Of a stretch of DNA of 64,000 bases, positions 1-9,455 are shown piece after piece; the stretch's first letter is position 1; each line of letters starts with the position of its first letter. The position numbers and the translations under genes are program-made. The DNA is from Nitzschia sp. pyKryTriq1 (Eukaryota; Bacillariophyta; Bacillariophyceae; Bacillariales; Bacillariaceae): contig OY101116.1 in the NCBI GenBank assembly GCA_956465555.1, positions 3,224,001 to 3,288,000 of the forward strand, written 5' to 3'. The notes beneath the pieces were generated by a model. The model made no database searches. It was not told the DNA's origin and was given only the letters and a program-made list of their open reading frames with translations.

Positions 1-929
1 TGGCCATCTGCCTGTCGAAGTTTGGCTCGAAAAGACAGCGGAGCCAGGACGTAGGAGTGTGGCAATATGGGAGCAGGCGCCAGAAGAGGAGGCTCAGCAC
101 CATTGTCGTCGCTGGTTTCGGCGGTAACAGCTTCTTGAATCGCTCCCAGGGACATTTTGGCCGTAACGAACTTTTCCGTGTTAGAATTTTCGTGATCCAA
201 ATAGATTCCGAACCCTTGCATGAGTAGCATTTTGTGCAAGAAAGAATCGTTGTCCCTGTCTTTGGTTCTGTCCACAAAGACTTGTTTTCCTTCTTTATCT
301 GTAGTGACAAGGGACAAAGACTCCAGAACGACTCCTGCAGTTCCCTCCATTTCAGTAATCTCAATATGAACATCTTTGATTTCGATTTGAATGTTCTCTA
401 TGATCCGTCTCACCAGCCGTGAACTGAATGAGGACGACGACTGCTTGGAACTGTCCTCAATCTCGTCACTTTCTGCTGCCAGTTTCCGTACCATATAGGC
501 TTGCTGTCTGTATTTCTCCGATAGTAGAATCGAGTTTTCTCTCGCCTGTCGAATTTTGACAGCTCTGGCTTCTTCACTTCCCACAACCGTTTGCAAATGA
601 TCCGTCGTCGCCAACCTATCGTGCGGTCGGACACTGATGTGCAACCCCTGGGCTCTCAAAACCACGGAGCGACTCGTCAGAGATGCCCAGGGAACATCGA
701 CCTCGAACGACTGAAACTGGCCACTCAAGACTTGCAGGGGCAAGGCCAAGTTTGGCGCCTCAGCGGCTCGTCGATCGAGCTCGGCGTTCACGGCCGCCAC
801 ATCCAGCTCCAAGTTGTTCAAGGCAATCTTGCCACTCCACACAGCCACATTCAAGGATTCTGCATCCAGGTTCTTGACATACTTTCCAATCGTCTGCTCC
901 AAGACGTCCAGCAACGCCTTTTTCGCCAT
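1..929 (-). CDS. VPS13: VPS13-family lipid transfer protein, N-terminal part
   Basis: This frame is open from the ATG at 929 to the left edge (309 codons, no stop), so the gene is cut by the window. The first residues (MAKKALLDVLEQTIGKYVKN, then a Leu-rich stretch with SGKIALNNLELD) are the chorein N-terminal domain typical of VPS13 and related bridge-like lipid transfer proteins. Known VPS13 proteins are several thousand residues long, sit at membrane contact sites and move bulk phospholipid through a hydrophobic groove whose end is this domain. The start has purine at -3 (ATCATGGCG) and matches the family N-terminus, so I trust it. It is divergently placed to POLK with about 1.2 kb between starts. 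Autophagy protein ATG2 shares the chorein fold, but the N-terminal sequence fits VPS13 better. Confidence 0.85.
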   Translation of the reverse strand, partial: MAKKALLDVLEQTIGKYVKNLDAESLNVAVWSGKIALNNLELDVAAVNAELDRRAAEAPNLALPLQVLSGQFQSFEVDVPWASLTSRSVVLRAQGLHISVRPHDRLATTDHLQTVVGSEEARAVKIRQARENSILLSEKYRQQAYMVRKLAAESDEIEDSSKQSSSSFSSRLVRRIIENIQIEIKDVHIEITEMEGTAGVVLESLSLVTTDKEGKQVFVDRTKDRDNDSFLHKMLLMQGFGIYLDHENSNTEKFVTAKMSLGAIQEAVTAETSDDNGAEPPLLAPAPILPHSYVLAPLSFRAKLRQADG

Positions 930-2094
930 GATTTATGATGATTTATTATGTTTTCCAAGAGACGGAGAACGAGAGATTCGACAGATTCTCGATGGATTGA
1001 TGGAAATTTTTCGAGAGTGAGTGCGTCGGTCGTCGCTCGATCAACCTAACGGGTCGTCGTTCTCATGGGCGATCCAGATGTTTTCGCTCAGGGATAAGAA
1101 TTGTTGTGATACTTCCAAAGCAGTTCTCAGGCTACAGCATTGCATTACGGTATTGTAGTCCATCATCGTCATCTTTTCGTCAGAGACGGCAGCCAGATGA
1201 TCCACGACCTACACAGATACATCCGGTACTGTATGTAATGCTTGAGAACTGAGGACGAGCGGGGTGCGCGGGGCTCTTTTGCCGCGCGGCTTCCGAAAGC
1301 TTTGTGGTTGGTTTCTACGCTTTTCTCGTGTCGTGCGCATTTTTTGTACACTTTGATTTATCCCCGTAGCCCCCCAGTAAGTGCCGGTGCCCTGAACTGA
1401 TGCTTACTACAGTAGTAGTAGTACGACGAGCGAGGAGGAGCAGTAGTACATACTGCGTAGTGAGGAGGAGCTATTCAATCAATTCATTATATCGGTGACG
1501 ACTGACTCCTCATTGCAATTCAAATCAATAAACCTACTGCACATGTAACTCTTTAAAAACTTCATCGTCTACTAGTAGAGGGGGGCTATTGCGACAACAG
1601 TTTTCTGCTTCTCGTCGTACAGTAGTAGCTCTACTCTGTCCTGCATACAGGGTATCATAGTTTGTGTACTGTACTACAGGGGATGGCTATGATATGTATG
1701 TATGCATATGGCTGTATCATTGTTGGGTTTTCTCCCCCAAGTCGAACTTTTAGCACTCCCCCGATGTACCACCCCGGTTGGAGAACGGACCACTGAGGCA
1801 AGACCGAGGCATCGCACTGTTCACTGTTGTACGTTGTACAAGTATCATACCGTATCGGAAAAGCAGCAGCAGAGGAGCATGTCGGTAGGAAGTAATGGAG
1901 GATGGAGGAGGAGGAAGGAGGAGGAGGAGTCCTGTCGGTACCAGTACTCGTGCCGTATTATACATAGCTCCAACCGTCCTTCGAATAAGAAGTACATGCA
2001 TGCATCAATCACTCTCCTCTATTACCAGTAGACTGTTCTACTAGAGACTCTATCGAGTATAGTGTGTTCACGTTCCCCTCTCGTTACCAAGCAG
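930..2094. other. Intergenic region between VPS13 and POLK
   Basis: I see no gene here. It must hold the promoters of the two divergent neighbours. Short low-complexity words cluster at about 1400-1470 (TAGTAG and GAGGAG runs) and 1890-1935 (GGAGGA-rich purine strand). Small reading frames in this stretch have no recognisable product. Confidence 0.6.
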
Positions 2095-4284
2095 ATGCGA
2101 AATCCTTACGTGACAAAAAACAAGGCCACCCCCAAAACAGGGGATGACGACGACGACTCCACGACATCATCACACCCGGGGCCACCGCCGAACAATGAGA
2201 ACCAAGATCCAAGCCGCGCCAGGCGAAAGAGACCGCTCGAGGTAGGGCACGACGCTTTGAACGATGGCTGTCCCTCCTTTGCGACAAGTATTGCCATCCC
2301 CATGCCTCCCAACACCACTGGCAGAAGTACCGCCAAAGAATCGGCGTCGGCATTAATCATCAGTGCCAGCGCCAAGGCTGGCATGGACGGGGTGGATCGG
2401 ACCCGCATAGATGAAATTATCTTGCGAGAATCGGGAAATTCCAAGTTCATGCAGCAACAACGTCGACGCGATGCCAAGGTCAACCAACGAATTGAAGCCT
2501 ACCAGAAACAAATAGAGCAGGCCACTCCTTCCGATTATACGGTTACACCCGCGCTGGAGCAGCGACTCCGCCAATGGCAATCTGGCCAAGCGACACGGGC
2601 AACCTGTGTGGTGGTCGATATGGACATGTTTTACATGGCGTGTGAGTTGTTGGATAAACCTCATTTAAAGGATGTCCCGGCATGTGTTGGCCGGGGTATG
2701 ATTTTGACCAGCAATTACCAAGCGAGAAAATTCGGCGTACGTTCAGCCATGCCATCTTGGGTTGGTGACAAACTGGTCGAGGAAATATCAAATGGCAGAC
2801 AGCGGCTGGTTCACGTTCCCTCTAATTTTGATCTCTACAAAGAAAAATCGGTCCAAGTTGTGCAAGTTCTCAAAGAATTTGATCCCCATCTGAAATCCTA
2901 CAGTTTGGATGAAGCCTATCTGGATTTGGGGCCTTATGTGGCTCTCTACTTGCAGCAAATAGGGCGGCAGAATGAATGTCGATCGACTCTATTAGGGGAA
3001 CAAAAGTGTTACAGCTGGAATCACTCTCTAATTTGCGATACACTACATGAGAAAGATACTACGGCTGCAGCAAGGGAATACAATCACGTTCTACGAGCAG
3101 TCTCCAACCATACATGTCAGCAAGCAGTGGAGCAAGTCGTCCACTACATGAGAAGCCGTGTTGAGCAAGGGACGGGAGGATTGACATGTTCTGCAGGTAT
3201 TGCACCCAATTTTTCGTTGGCCAAAATTGCAAGCGACAAAAACAAGCCAAATGGACAGTGCCTTGTCGACCCCAACCATGTCTTGGAATTTGTGCGACCG
3301 CTGCCCGTACGCAAGATACCAGGAATCGGTCGAGTGACCGAGAAAGTTTTGAATTCCTGTCGAATTACCACTGTGCAAGACTTATATGATCAGCGAGGCT
3401 TGGTTCATTGGTTATTTCCCGCAGCGACTGGTGAATTCCTCTTGAAAGCGTCTGTGGGATGTATGGGAAGCGAGGACCCGGAAGAAGATACACAAGGCTC
3501 CAGCTTGACCAAAGAGACGGAACTTCAGAAGGGAATAAGTCGAGAACGAACTTTCTCACAGAATGATTGCTGGACAGCACTGAATAGTAAATTGGAAGAC
3601 CTTGCCCACCTCGTTGCTCAGGATATGTCTCACAAGAAGGTGCTGGCGCATACTGTCACTGTTAAGGTCAAACTGGACACATTTGACGTGTACAGTCGGT
3701 CCAAAAGTCTTGAAAGGGGTGTCTATATCCAAGCACAACACGAGCTGGCCGCCATTGTTGCTCCTTTGTTTGCCCAGATCCGCGCGGATCATCTGAATGC
3801 CAAAGGAAAGCGAACCTTTACTTGCAGGCTTTTGGGTGTTCGATGTTCCAACCTCGTAGAAGAAGATGACTTTTCAAATACGGCACAAGAGACTCTTGAC
3901 AAATTTCTGTGCAAGTCTGTTCCATCCACTCTGAAGATTGCGAGTGCGCGTCTTATCGCACCTCCTGTATTGGGATACCCAATCCCCGGAAAGGGTCAAG
4001 GGACAAAGCCTCTTGATTCTTTCGTCTCGAAAGACACCCCCCAAGCTGGTTCAACAACTACGAGCCAATGCTCAAGTCCAAAAGAGGAGTCACACCAATA
4101 TGTGGAATGCCCTCTTTGCCAACGGAAATTCCCAGCCATGGAGAACGTTGCGTTGAATCAACATATTGATACCTGTTTGAGTGGTTCCACTGTACGGCAA
4201 GCTGTCCGCGACACCAAGGATCTCCCTGCGAAGGAAGAGGCACCAAAGAAACGCCATCGATTGACCGACTGGTTGGTCAAGTGA
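2095..4284 (+). CDS. POLK: DNA polymerase kappa (Y family, translesion synthesis)
   Basis: The 729-residue product is a Y-family polymerase that inserts nucleotides opposite damaged bases and extends mismatched ends. Around residues 93-139 it has the N-clasp peculiar to pol kappa (KAGMDGVD, then VNQRIEAY). The palm carries the catalytic acids in DMDMFY (D175 and D177) and SLDEAYLDL (D272, E273). A helix-hairpin-helix region (IPGIGRVTEKVL) and little-finger domain follow. Residues about 672-694 form one UBZ4-type zinc finger (CPLC, then H-x3-C), expected to bind monoubiquitylated PCNA. The last residues (RLTDWLVK) resemble a degenerate PCNA-interacting box; that is inference. The start is the ATG at 2095, since the frame upstream begins only at a GTG. 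No intron is apparent. RAD51C follows on the same strand. Confidence 0.95.
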   Translation: MRNPYVTKNKATPKTGDDDDDSTTSSHPGPPPNNENQDPSRARRKRPLEVGHDALNDGCPSFATSIAIPMPPNTTGRSTAKESASALIISASAKAGMDGVDRTRIDEIILRESGNSKFMQQQRRRDAKVNQRIEAYQKQIEQATPSDYTVTPALEQRLRQWQSGQATRATCVVVDMDMFYMACELLDKPHLKDVPACVGRGMILTSNYQARKFGVRSAMPSWVGDKLVEEISNGRQRLVHVPSNFDLYKEKSVQVVQVLKEFDPHLKSYSLDEAYLDLGPYVALYLQQIGRQNECRSTLLGEQKCYSWNHSLICDTLHEKDTTAAAREYNHVLRAVSNHTCQQAVEQVVHYMRSRVEQGTGGLTCSAGIAPNFSLAKIASDKNKPNGQCLVDPNHVLEFVRPLPVRKIPGIGRVTEKVLNSCRITTVQDLYDQRGLVHWLFPAATGEFLLKASVGCMGSEDPEEDTQGSSLTKETELQKGISRERTFSQNDCWTALNSKLEDLAHLVAQDMSHKKVLAHTVTVKVKLDTFDVYSRSKSLERGVYIQAQHELAAIVAPLFAQIRADHLNAKGKRTFTCRLLGVRCSNLVEEDDFSNTAQETLDKFLCKSVPSTLKIASARLIAPPVLGYPIPGKGQGTKPLDSFVSKDTPQAGSTTTSQCSSPKEESHQYVECPLCQRKFPAMENVALNQHIDTCLSGSTVRQAVRDTKDLPAKEEAPKKRHRLTDWLVK

Positions 4285-5089
4285 AGAAGGACGTCAATAG
4301 TACTATGTCAGTAGTACTATCTTTGACCTATTATGGTAGCGCACACTCTAGAGTAGAGCTAGTAGAGAGGGATTGCCACTACTTTTTGACCTTATCAGCC
4401 AGTGGTCATAGCTACCGGTAGCCTACTAGCTCTCGATGATTTTCGTAGAACAGAATGTGATTTTGAGCCAGCCGGCGGGAAACCAGCCTTTGGAAACCAG
4501 AAGGTACTGTAGATTTGGGTCGAGTGATTAGCATACCATACCGGGCGGCGGGGGCGTCCGGGTGGCGGGGGGAGATTTTCTTTGGGGTTGGCTCTACTCT
4601 AGTTTCCAAACTTCACTGCGGGGGCCCGGGCGCGTCCCGTCGAGACGACGTCGCTGGATGGGGGGGGGGTCTACTATGGACAGTACTTCTACACAGTACC
4701 AGTACTGGCGTGCGCCGTGTGTACATACCGCGGTACGTACTGTACCTGTTCGGTATGTAGCGCATGGTAACACCGCATCGTACCTGGTACGACGGTACAG
4801 TACCTGGTACCGGTGTACATAACGGTAAGTATACCTTTTGCCGCTTGATGGTGTAGATGGCGCGAAGTTTTCTGCGACGCAACAACATCATGACGATGAT
4901 GATTGATTTTTACTCGTCCCACGATGATGAAGCAGGCGGCGGCGAGGAGCAAGGAACGAGGAACGGCGCATAGGTGCCGTGTACTCATACAGTGTATTAA
5001 ACAGTTTCCAGTCTCCATGTTGTAGATCGAGCGTTGAATACAATCTAGCCAGACAAAATCAATCACAAAGACAGTACCGTAGCTTCACC
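4285..5089. repeat. Intergenic region rich in GTAC/CCGG palindromic words
   Basis: There is no gene between POLK and RAD51C. About 4670-4835 is a dense cluster of self-complementary words (CAGTACCAGTACTGG, GTACCGGTGTAC, ACCTGGTAC). Around 4290-4370 lie CTACTAG/TAGAGAG words, also found downstream of other genes in the window. The RAD51C promoter should lie in the last few hundred bases. Confidence 0.6.
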
Positions 5090-6592
5090 ATGCCACCAAC
5101 TTCATCCTCGTCCACGTCCACGTTGCCACTGGCTGAATTGCACCTGCGGCCCTCCACGTTGACTCTCTTGCAGCAACGAGGATTCGTGACGCTGGGAGAA
5201 TTGGTGGAGTCCAAAGAATCTGGGGCAGGTCTGGCGACGCTAGCGGCCGAGTTGCAAGTCGAGCTGCCCAAGGCGATGCGGCTGCTGAGAGAAATTCAAG
5301 ATTGCTTGACGGCGTCGGCGTCCGCGTCCGCTGCGGCAGTGACGGCGATGGTGGGCGACTCCTCCTCTTCTTCAAATGTCGCAATCGAAATTGACAAGGA
5401 AAATCAGCCATGTCAAACTCAAAGTCACACTGAAACGAGGACGAATCCTGCAAACGAGGCACCAACTCAAACCCCAGAGGCTCCCATGATTTTGACACCT
5501 CCCCCGATGCTGACCGCTAGTGATCTCCTCGCACAACTCCATCCGCCCCACTCGTCGGGATCTGCTCGTCGCCACAAGACAGCAAGTGGCAACGACAAAG
5601 ACATATCTTCTCACAAATCAACATCTCAATCCACTCCTGGTGGTATCATCACTTTTTGTCGTTCCATCGATACTCTGCTCTTCACAGGAGGCATTCCTCT
5701 CGGAAGTGTCACCGAGTGCGCTGGTCTTCCCGGGGTGGGCAAGACACAACTTGCTATGCAACTGGCCGTCAATGCGCGATTACCAAGAGGCCTAGGCGGA
5801 GTAGAAGGCCAAACACTCTACGTAGACGCCGAAGGTAGTCTCGTGGCCGAACGCCTCCACACGATGGCCCAAGCGTTGCTGCATCATGCTCAGGGGACCG
5901 TGCGGCGACGGAGGCCTCATGATCCCTCCCTACCTGCTGACTTTTCAAAGGTGGAACAAGTTCTTGACTCCATCCATGTCTTTCGGGTACACGACGAAGC
6001 GTCACAAACGGCAACTCTGTATTCTCTGCCGTATTGGATAGAGCTGATCAACAACAACAGTGCCAAGGAGGGCGAAGAAACATCACAATCCATACCCGTC
6101 AAGTTGATCGTTGTCGACTCCATCGCCTTTCATTACCGCACACAGAATTCGGCTTCTAAGGAATTCTATTTGCATCGAACCAGAGCATTGACGCAAATGG
6201 CAGCTTTTCTGAACGATCTAGCACGAGACTACAACGTGGCCGTGGTATGCTTGAATCAAATGACCACCAAAATGGACAATAATGTTTCGAGACTTGTTCC
6301 CGCCTTGGGCGAATCATGGGCCCATGCAGTTACCACGCGTCTCTTGCTCTCACAAGAGGATCTAAAGAGCCCTCGCCGAGTATGTAGACTCGTCAAGTCT
6401 CCTTGTATGCCTTCAGGGACCGCTTTCTATCAAGTGACGGAAAGTGGTATTCGAGATGTGTCATTGGCGCCCACAGTAGATTCCGACAAAACCAGGGATG
6501 ACGACGAGAATGAAGAACTGAACGGAAATGCTACCGGTAATGGTACTCGTATGACGAACCCCAACCAACAGAAACGCCTCCGAACCATCTAG
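5090..6592 (+). CDS. RAD51C: RAD51C-like recombinase paralog
   Basis: The product (500 residues from this start) belongs to the RAD51/RecA ATPase family. In RAD51C it works with other paralogs to load RAD51 and process recombination intermediates. An N-terminal helical region (LHLRPSTLTLLQQRGF) precedes a long low-complexity linker. The ATPase core has Walker A GLPGVGKT at 212-219 and Walker B LIVVD at 339-343, followed by CLNQMTTKMD and LVPALGESWAHA, which match RAD51C better than XRCC3, RAD51B or DMC1. The linker before the core is longer than in animal RAD51C. I chose the ATG at 5090 (TTCACCATGC, a good context); the frame is open to another ATG at 4979, which would add 37 residues. It ends tail to tail with RPN8, 159 bp away. 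Confidence 0.9.
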   Translation: MPPTSSSSTSTLPLAELHLRPSTLTLLQQRGFVTLGELVESKESGAGLATLAAELQVELPKAMRLLREIQDCLTASASASAAAVTAMVGDSSSSSNVAIEIDKENQPCQTQSHTETRTNPANEAPTQTPEAPMILTPPPMLTASDLLAQLHPPHSSGSARRHKTASGNDKDISSHKSTSQSTPGGIITFCRSIDTLLFTGGIPLGSVTECAGLPGVGKTQLAMQLAVNARLPRGLGGVEGQTLYVDAEGSLVAERLHTMAQALLHHAQGTVRRRRPHDPSLPADFSKVEQVLDSIHVFRVHDEASQTATLYSLPYWIELINNNSAKEGEETSQSIPVKLIVVDSIAFHYRTQNSASKEFYLHRTRALTQMAAFLNDLARDYNVAVVCLNQMTTKMDNNVSRLVPALGESWAHAVTTRLLLSQEDLKSPRRVCRLVKSPCMPSGTAFYQVTESGIRDVSLAPTVDSDKTRDDDENEELNGNATGNGTRMTNPNQQKRLRTI

Positions 6593-6751
6593 AGGATGAC
6601 TGGAACAACCCCTACGACTCTCACAGTCAGTATGGTACTGGGTTACTCTAGAGGACAGCACGATATACTCTCACTAGCATACTGTAATACGTAGTATACC
6701 AATGGTCCACACAGTTTCGATTCGTAATCAGTTTTTAAATCGTCTGTTTGC

Positions 6752-7937
6752 CTATTTCTTGCTTTCCTTCTTTTCCGTACCCTTCGCGCCTTCCTTTTTC
6801 TTGTCGTCCTTGGACTTGTCATCTTCCTTCTTTTCCTCTCCCTTGTCATCCTCTTGGGAATCCGCCCCATCTTCCCCGTAGCGAATCTTGTTATTGATGA
6901 GATCATGAATCGCAATGACCGATCGAATCAGTGCACTCAAATAGATCGCCATGTGCATATCATTGGTCTTGATCAACATACTTCGGACCATTTCGTCCGT
7001 ATTCAAGTTTGGCAAGAGATTGAGAATGGTTTGTAAGTTGGCGACAATGTCCGGGTTGACTTTCACATCGCCCCGCACACACGACTCTAAATAATCCTTG
7101 CATTCAATCAGCTTTTCTGTCAAGGTGGCCAGGCCCGCGATCTTGCCCTGGATCAGGCTGGCAACGGTGCTAACAGTCGGATCATTGATATCCCGCAATA
7201 AGTGCTCGACGCCGACTTCTTCTGCTTCCATAGCTCCCATTTTACAAGGAACATGTGCAAAACTAAGCTGCACTTGGCGTTGTCCGTTTAGGGTGGAGAC
7301 TTCTTCCACGACTTTGTAGGCCGTGGTGGGCATGGACTGTCGGTCGGGGCGAATGTCGATGATGCAAAAAATGGGGGGCACCGGGGTGGAGGAGGGCAGG
7401 AAGCGCTGGACAATGTCGTAAATTCGCAAATCATTGGAGCGGATTTGAGGGCCCGTACTGTAAAAGCCAACGACGCGTTCTTTGGCATTCACTTTGCGAA
7501 ACATGGCCAACATGTTTTCTAGATAATTGTGATCCAGGTAAAAGACGTCCTGGGAGCACAAGAGATGAGAAGAGAACAGAACAGGAGGAGAGGAGTGAGG
7601 ATCTCGTGTCTTGTCTGGAACTGACGCCTCTCGACAGAGTCTCTACGGAGAATCAGTTGCAGTTGCAGCTGCAGCTGCAACTTCTGCGCGCCAAACTCAC
7701 CGGGTTGCGAGAGTCTTCTTCAAAGGGAACAGCAAAGGAATTCGTGCAGTCAACGACCCCTTTCGATACCATGCCGAGCAAAACCCCGACGACGCGCTTG
7801 CGGGTTCCACGGGCGACTCTGTGGTAGTGATCGGCGGCACTTAAGAGGACTAAGGGATGCATTGTGACTTCGTCAATGTTGCCAAGCTTGGGCGTGGCTT
7901 CGACGACATCGTCAGTATCAAGGGCCATGGATGTCAT
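6752..7937 (-). CDS. RPN8: 26S proteasome regulatory subunit RPN8 (PSMD7)
   Basis: This is the MPN-domain lid subunit that pairs with the deubiquitylase RPN11 in the 19S particle. There are two exons: 7701-7937 and 6752-7549, with a GT-AG intron at 7550-7700 (GTGAGT donor, CTCCCAG acceptor) in phase 0, giving 344 residues. The N-terminal exon holds [17 protein letters not shown] and the fold's GVLLG strand. The RPN11-type metal ligands (HxHP) are absent, as expected for the inactive partner. Exon 2 begins at the family signature [10 protein letters not shown] and includes [14 protein letters not shown] and the C-terminal helix ending in LINNKI. The tail is a run of Lys, Asp and Glu, also seen in animal PSMD7. 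TRAPPC4 starts divergently 655 bp away. Confidence 0.95.
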
Positions 7938-8592
7938 TCTGGAAAGATTCGTCCTACTGGTACGAGTGCAGTAGTTTGGAAGCTTATCAAGGAATAATCA
8001 CGGTACAATGAAGCGCTATACGAGTACTTCTTCTCTAGCTGGACTCGAGAGAGGTCTACAAGAATGTTGATGAATGCAGACTTGACTTTGACTGCGGCAC
8101 AGGATGCGGTATGGTACTCGTATTGATGGTACTCGTATGTGTGAAGGCTTCATGCCCAGCCGCAGGCGCAAAGGAGATCGTAGCCACCAGGACAGGAGCG
8201 CCATCGTCCATCACCGGGAAAAAATCATCGGCTCCATTATTTTTCGGTCCCCGTCTTTTTGCTTCTTTTCGACGATTGACTACTCGGATCACTTCTCACT
8301 TTTCGTCTGACGCCGCCAGACGGACGTCGAGCGACAATGCAATGCACGACTCATTCGAACTCATAACTTTTTTTGCTCCTCTCGAGCGCAGCGGTTGCTA
8401 CTGGTACAGTACCTCTCTACATGTATTTCTACCCGCTAAAAGAACGGGGTAGTGAACAAGTAGTAGAGAGAGTAGAGAGAGGAGTCCCGGTGTCTCGGTA
8501 CTCGCATCAATTCACCAGACACCAGAATTTATTGTCTACTACTACTAGTAGAGTATTGCGATCAATCGATCAAACCTCCAGGACAGAGCAGC
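7938..8592. other. Divergent promoter region RPN8/TRAPPC4
   Basis: No gene seen. Repeated short words (GATGGTACTCGTAT at about 8100-8140, AGTAGAGAGAGTAGAGAG at 8460-8480, CTACTACTACTAGTAGAG at 8535-8555) are the only structure noticed. Confidence 0.5.
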
Positions 8593-9170
8593 ATGGTCTT
8601 TCTTCATTTGTTCATTGTCAACAAGTCAGGCGGGCTCATTCACCATCGAGCGCTCAGCGACAAGGCCCCCAAAATTGGAACCAACGAATGGTTGCGGATT
8701 GGCTCCACTTTCCACTCCCTGCATGCGATTGCCGCCGAAGCCAGTCCCATACGATTGCCTTATAATAAAAATACAACTACGGGGGCCGATGACGGAATCG
8801 AAGAAATCCAAGCGTTGGGAATGGTACTGCGAAGCTTGCAAACAAGAACAGGAGTCAAATTTGTCATCACGTGAGTGCATTGGGCATTGGTGGTTCTTCT
8901 ATGGACAGTGGATAGCGAAGAATGGACAAGTTGCATAAACCTTCCACTCACAACTCTATCTCATCTGATACTGAATTTCGCAGCGCTGAAACTAGCACGA
9001 CAGTTGATTTGGATGCTGTGTTACGAGAAATCTATATTCTTTATACTGAATGTGCTTTGAAGGACCCCTTTTACGAGTTGGAGATGCCCATACGCTGTGA
9101 ACTATTTGTCAATAGTGTAGATACTTTGATTCAGCGAATGGAAAAGGTTGCTATTCGTGGGGGACGATAG
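8593..9170 (+). CDS. TRAPPC4: TRAPP complex subunit 4 (Trs23-like)
   Basis: The gene has two exons, 8593-8870 and 8984-9170. The 113-nt GT-AG intron (GTGAGT donor, TTTCGCAG acceptor) splits a Thr codon, and the joined product is 154 residues. TRAPPC4 is a longin-fold core subunit of TRAPP tethering complexes, which activate Rab1/Ypt1 in ER-Golgi traffic. Diagnostic stretches are the N-terminal FIVNKSGGLI, STFHSLHAIA, the T-x-T-G-V-K-F strand, and near the end PFYELEMPIRCELF, which is almost invariant in the family. Its length matches the plant form and lacks the large insertion of animal TRAPPC4. It is convergent with the EF-hand gene, 285 bp away. Confidence 0.95.
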
Positions 9171-9455
9171 ACATAACAACATGTGCTGTAGGAATAGAGC
9201 TTATATGAGTATAGTCGTTTGAAGTTTCTAATCGGTGCGGTTGGGAATTCTTAGACCTGCCGATTCCAACGAGGCTTTCAGATCCAGTTAGACCTTATTT
9301 TCACCATAGCTGACGCTTCGATGTAAAGGATTCTATTGGTTAAATAATGGCTTGTGGTCAGCCATGTTGGATTGCGAACCCTGGGCGATTGCTTGAACGG
9401 ATACGCGAGAAGGGGGAACAGCTGGGAACTGGGAACTGCAATAAGCATGGTGATT

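Noticed and set aside
1702-2031. 109-codon frame upstream of POLK
   Set aside because: Low-complexity sequence (GGAGGA runs), no similarity, lies in the promoter region.
2062-2094. Upstream start for POLK
   Set aside because: The frame begins with GTG; the first ATG is at 2095 and suits the family.
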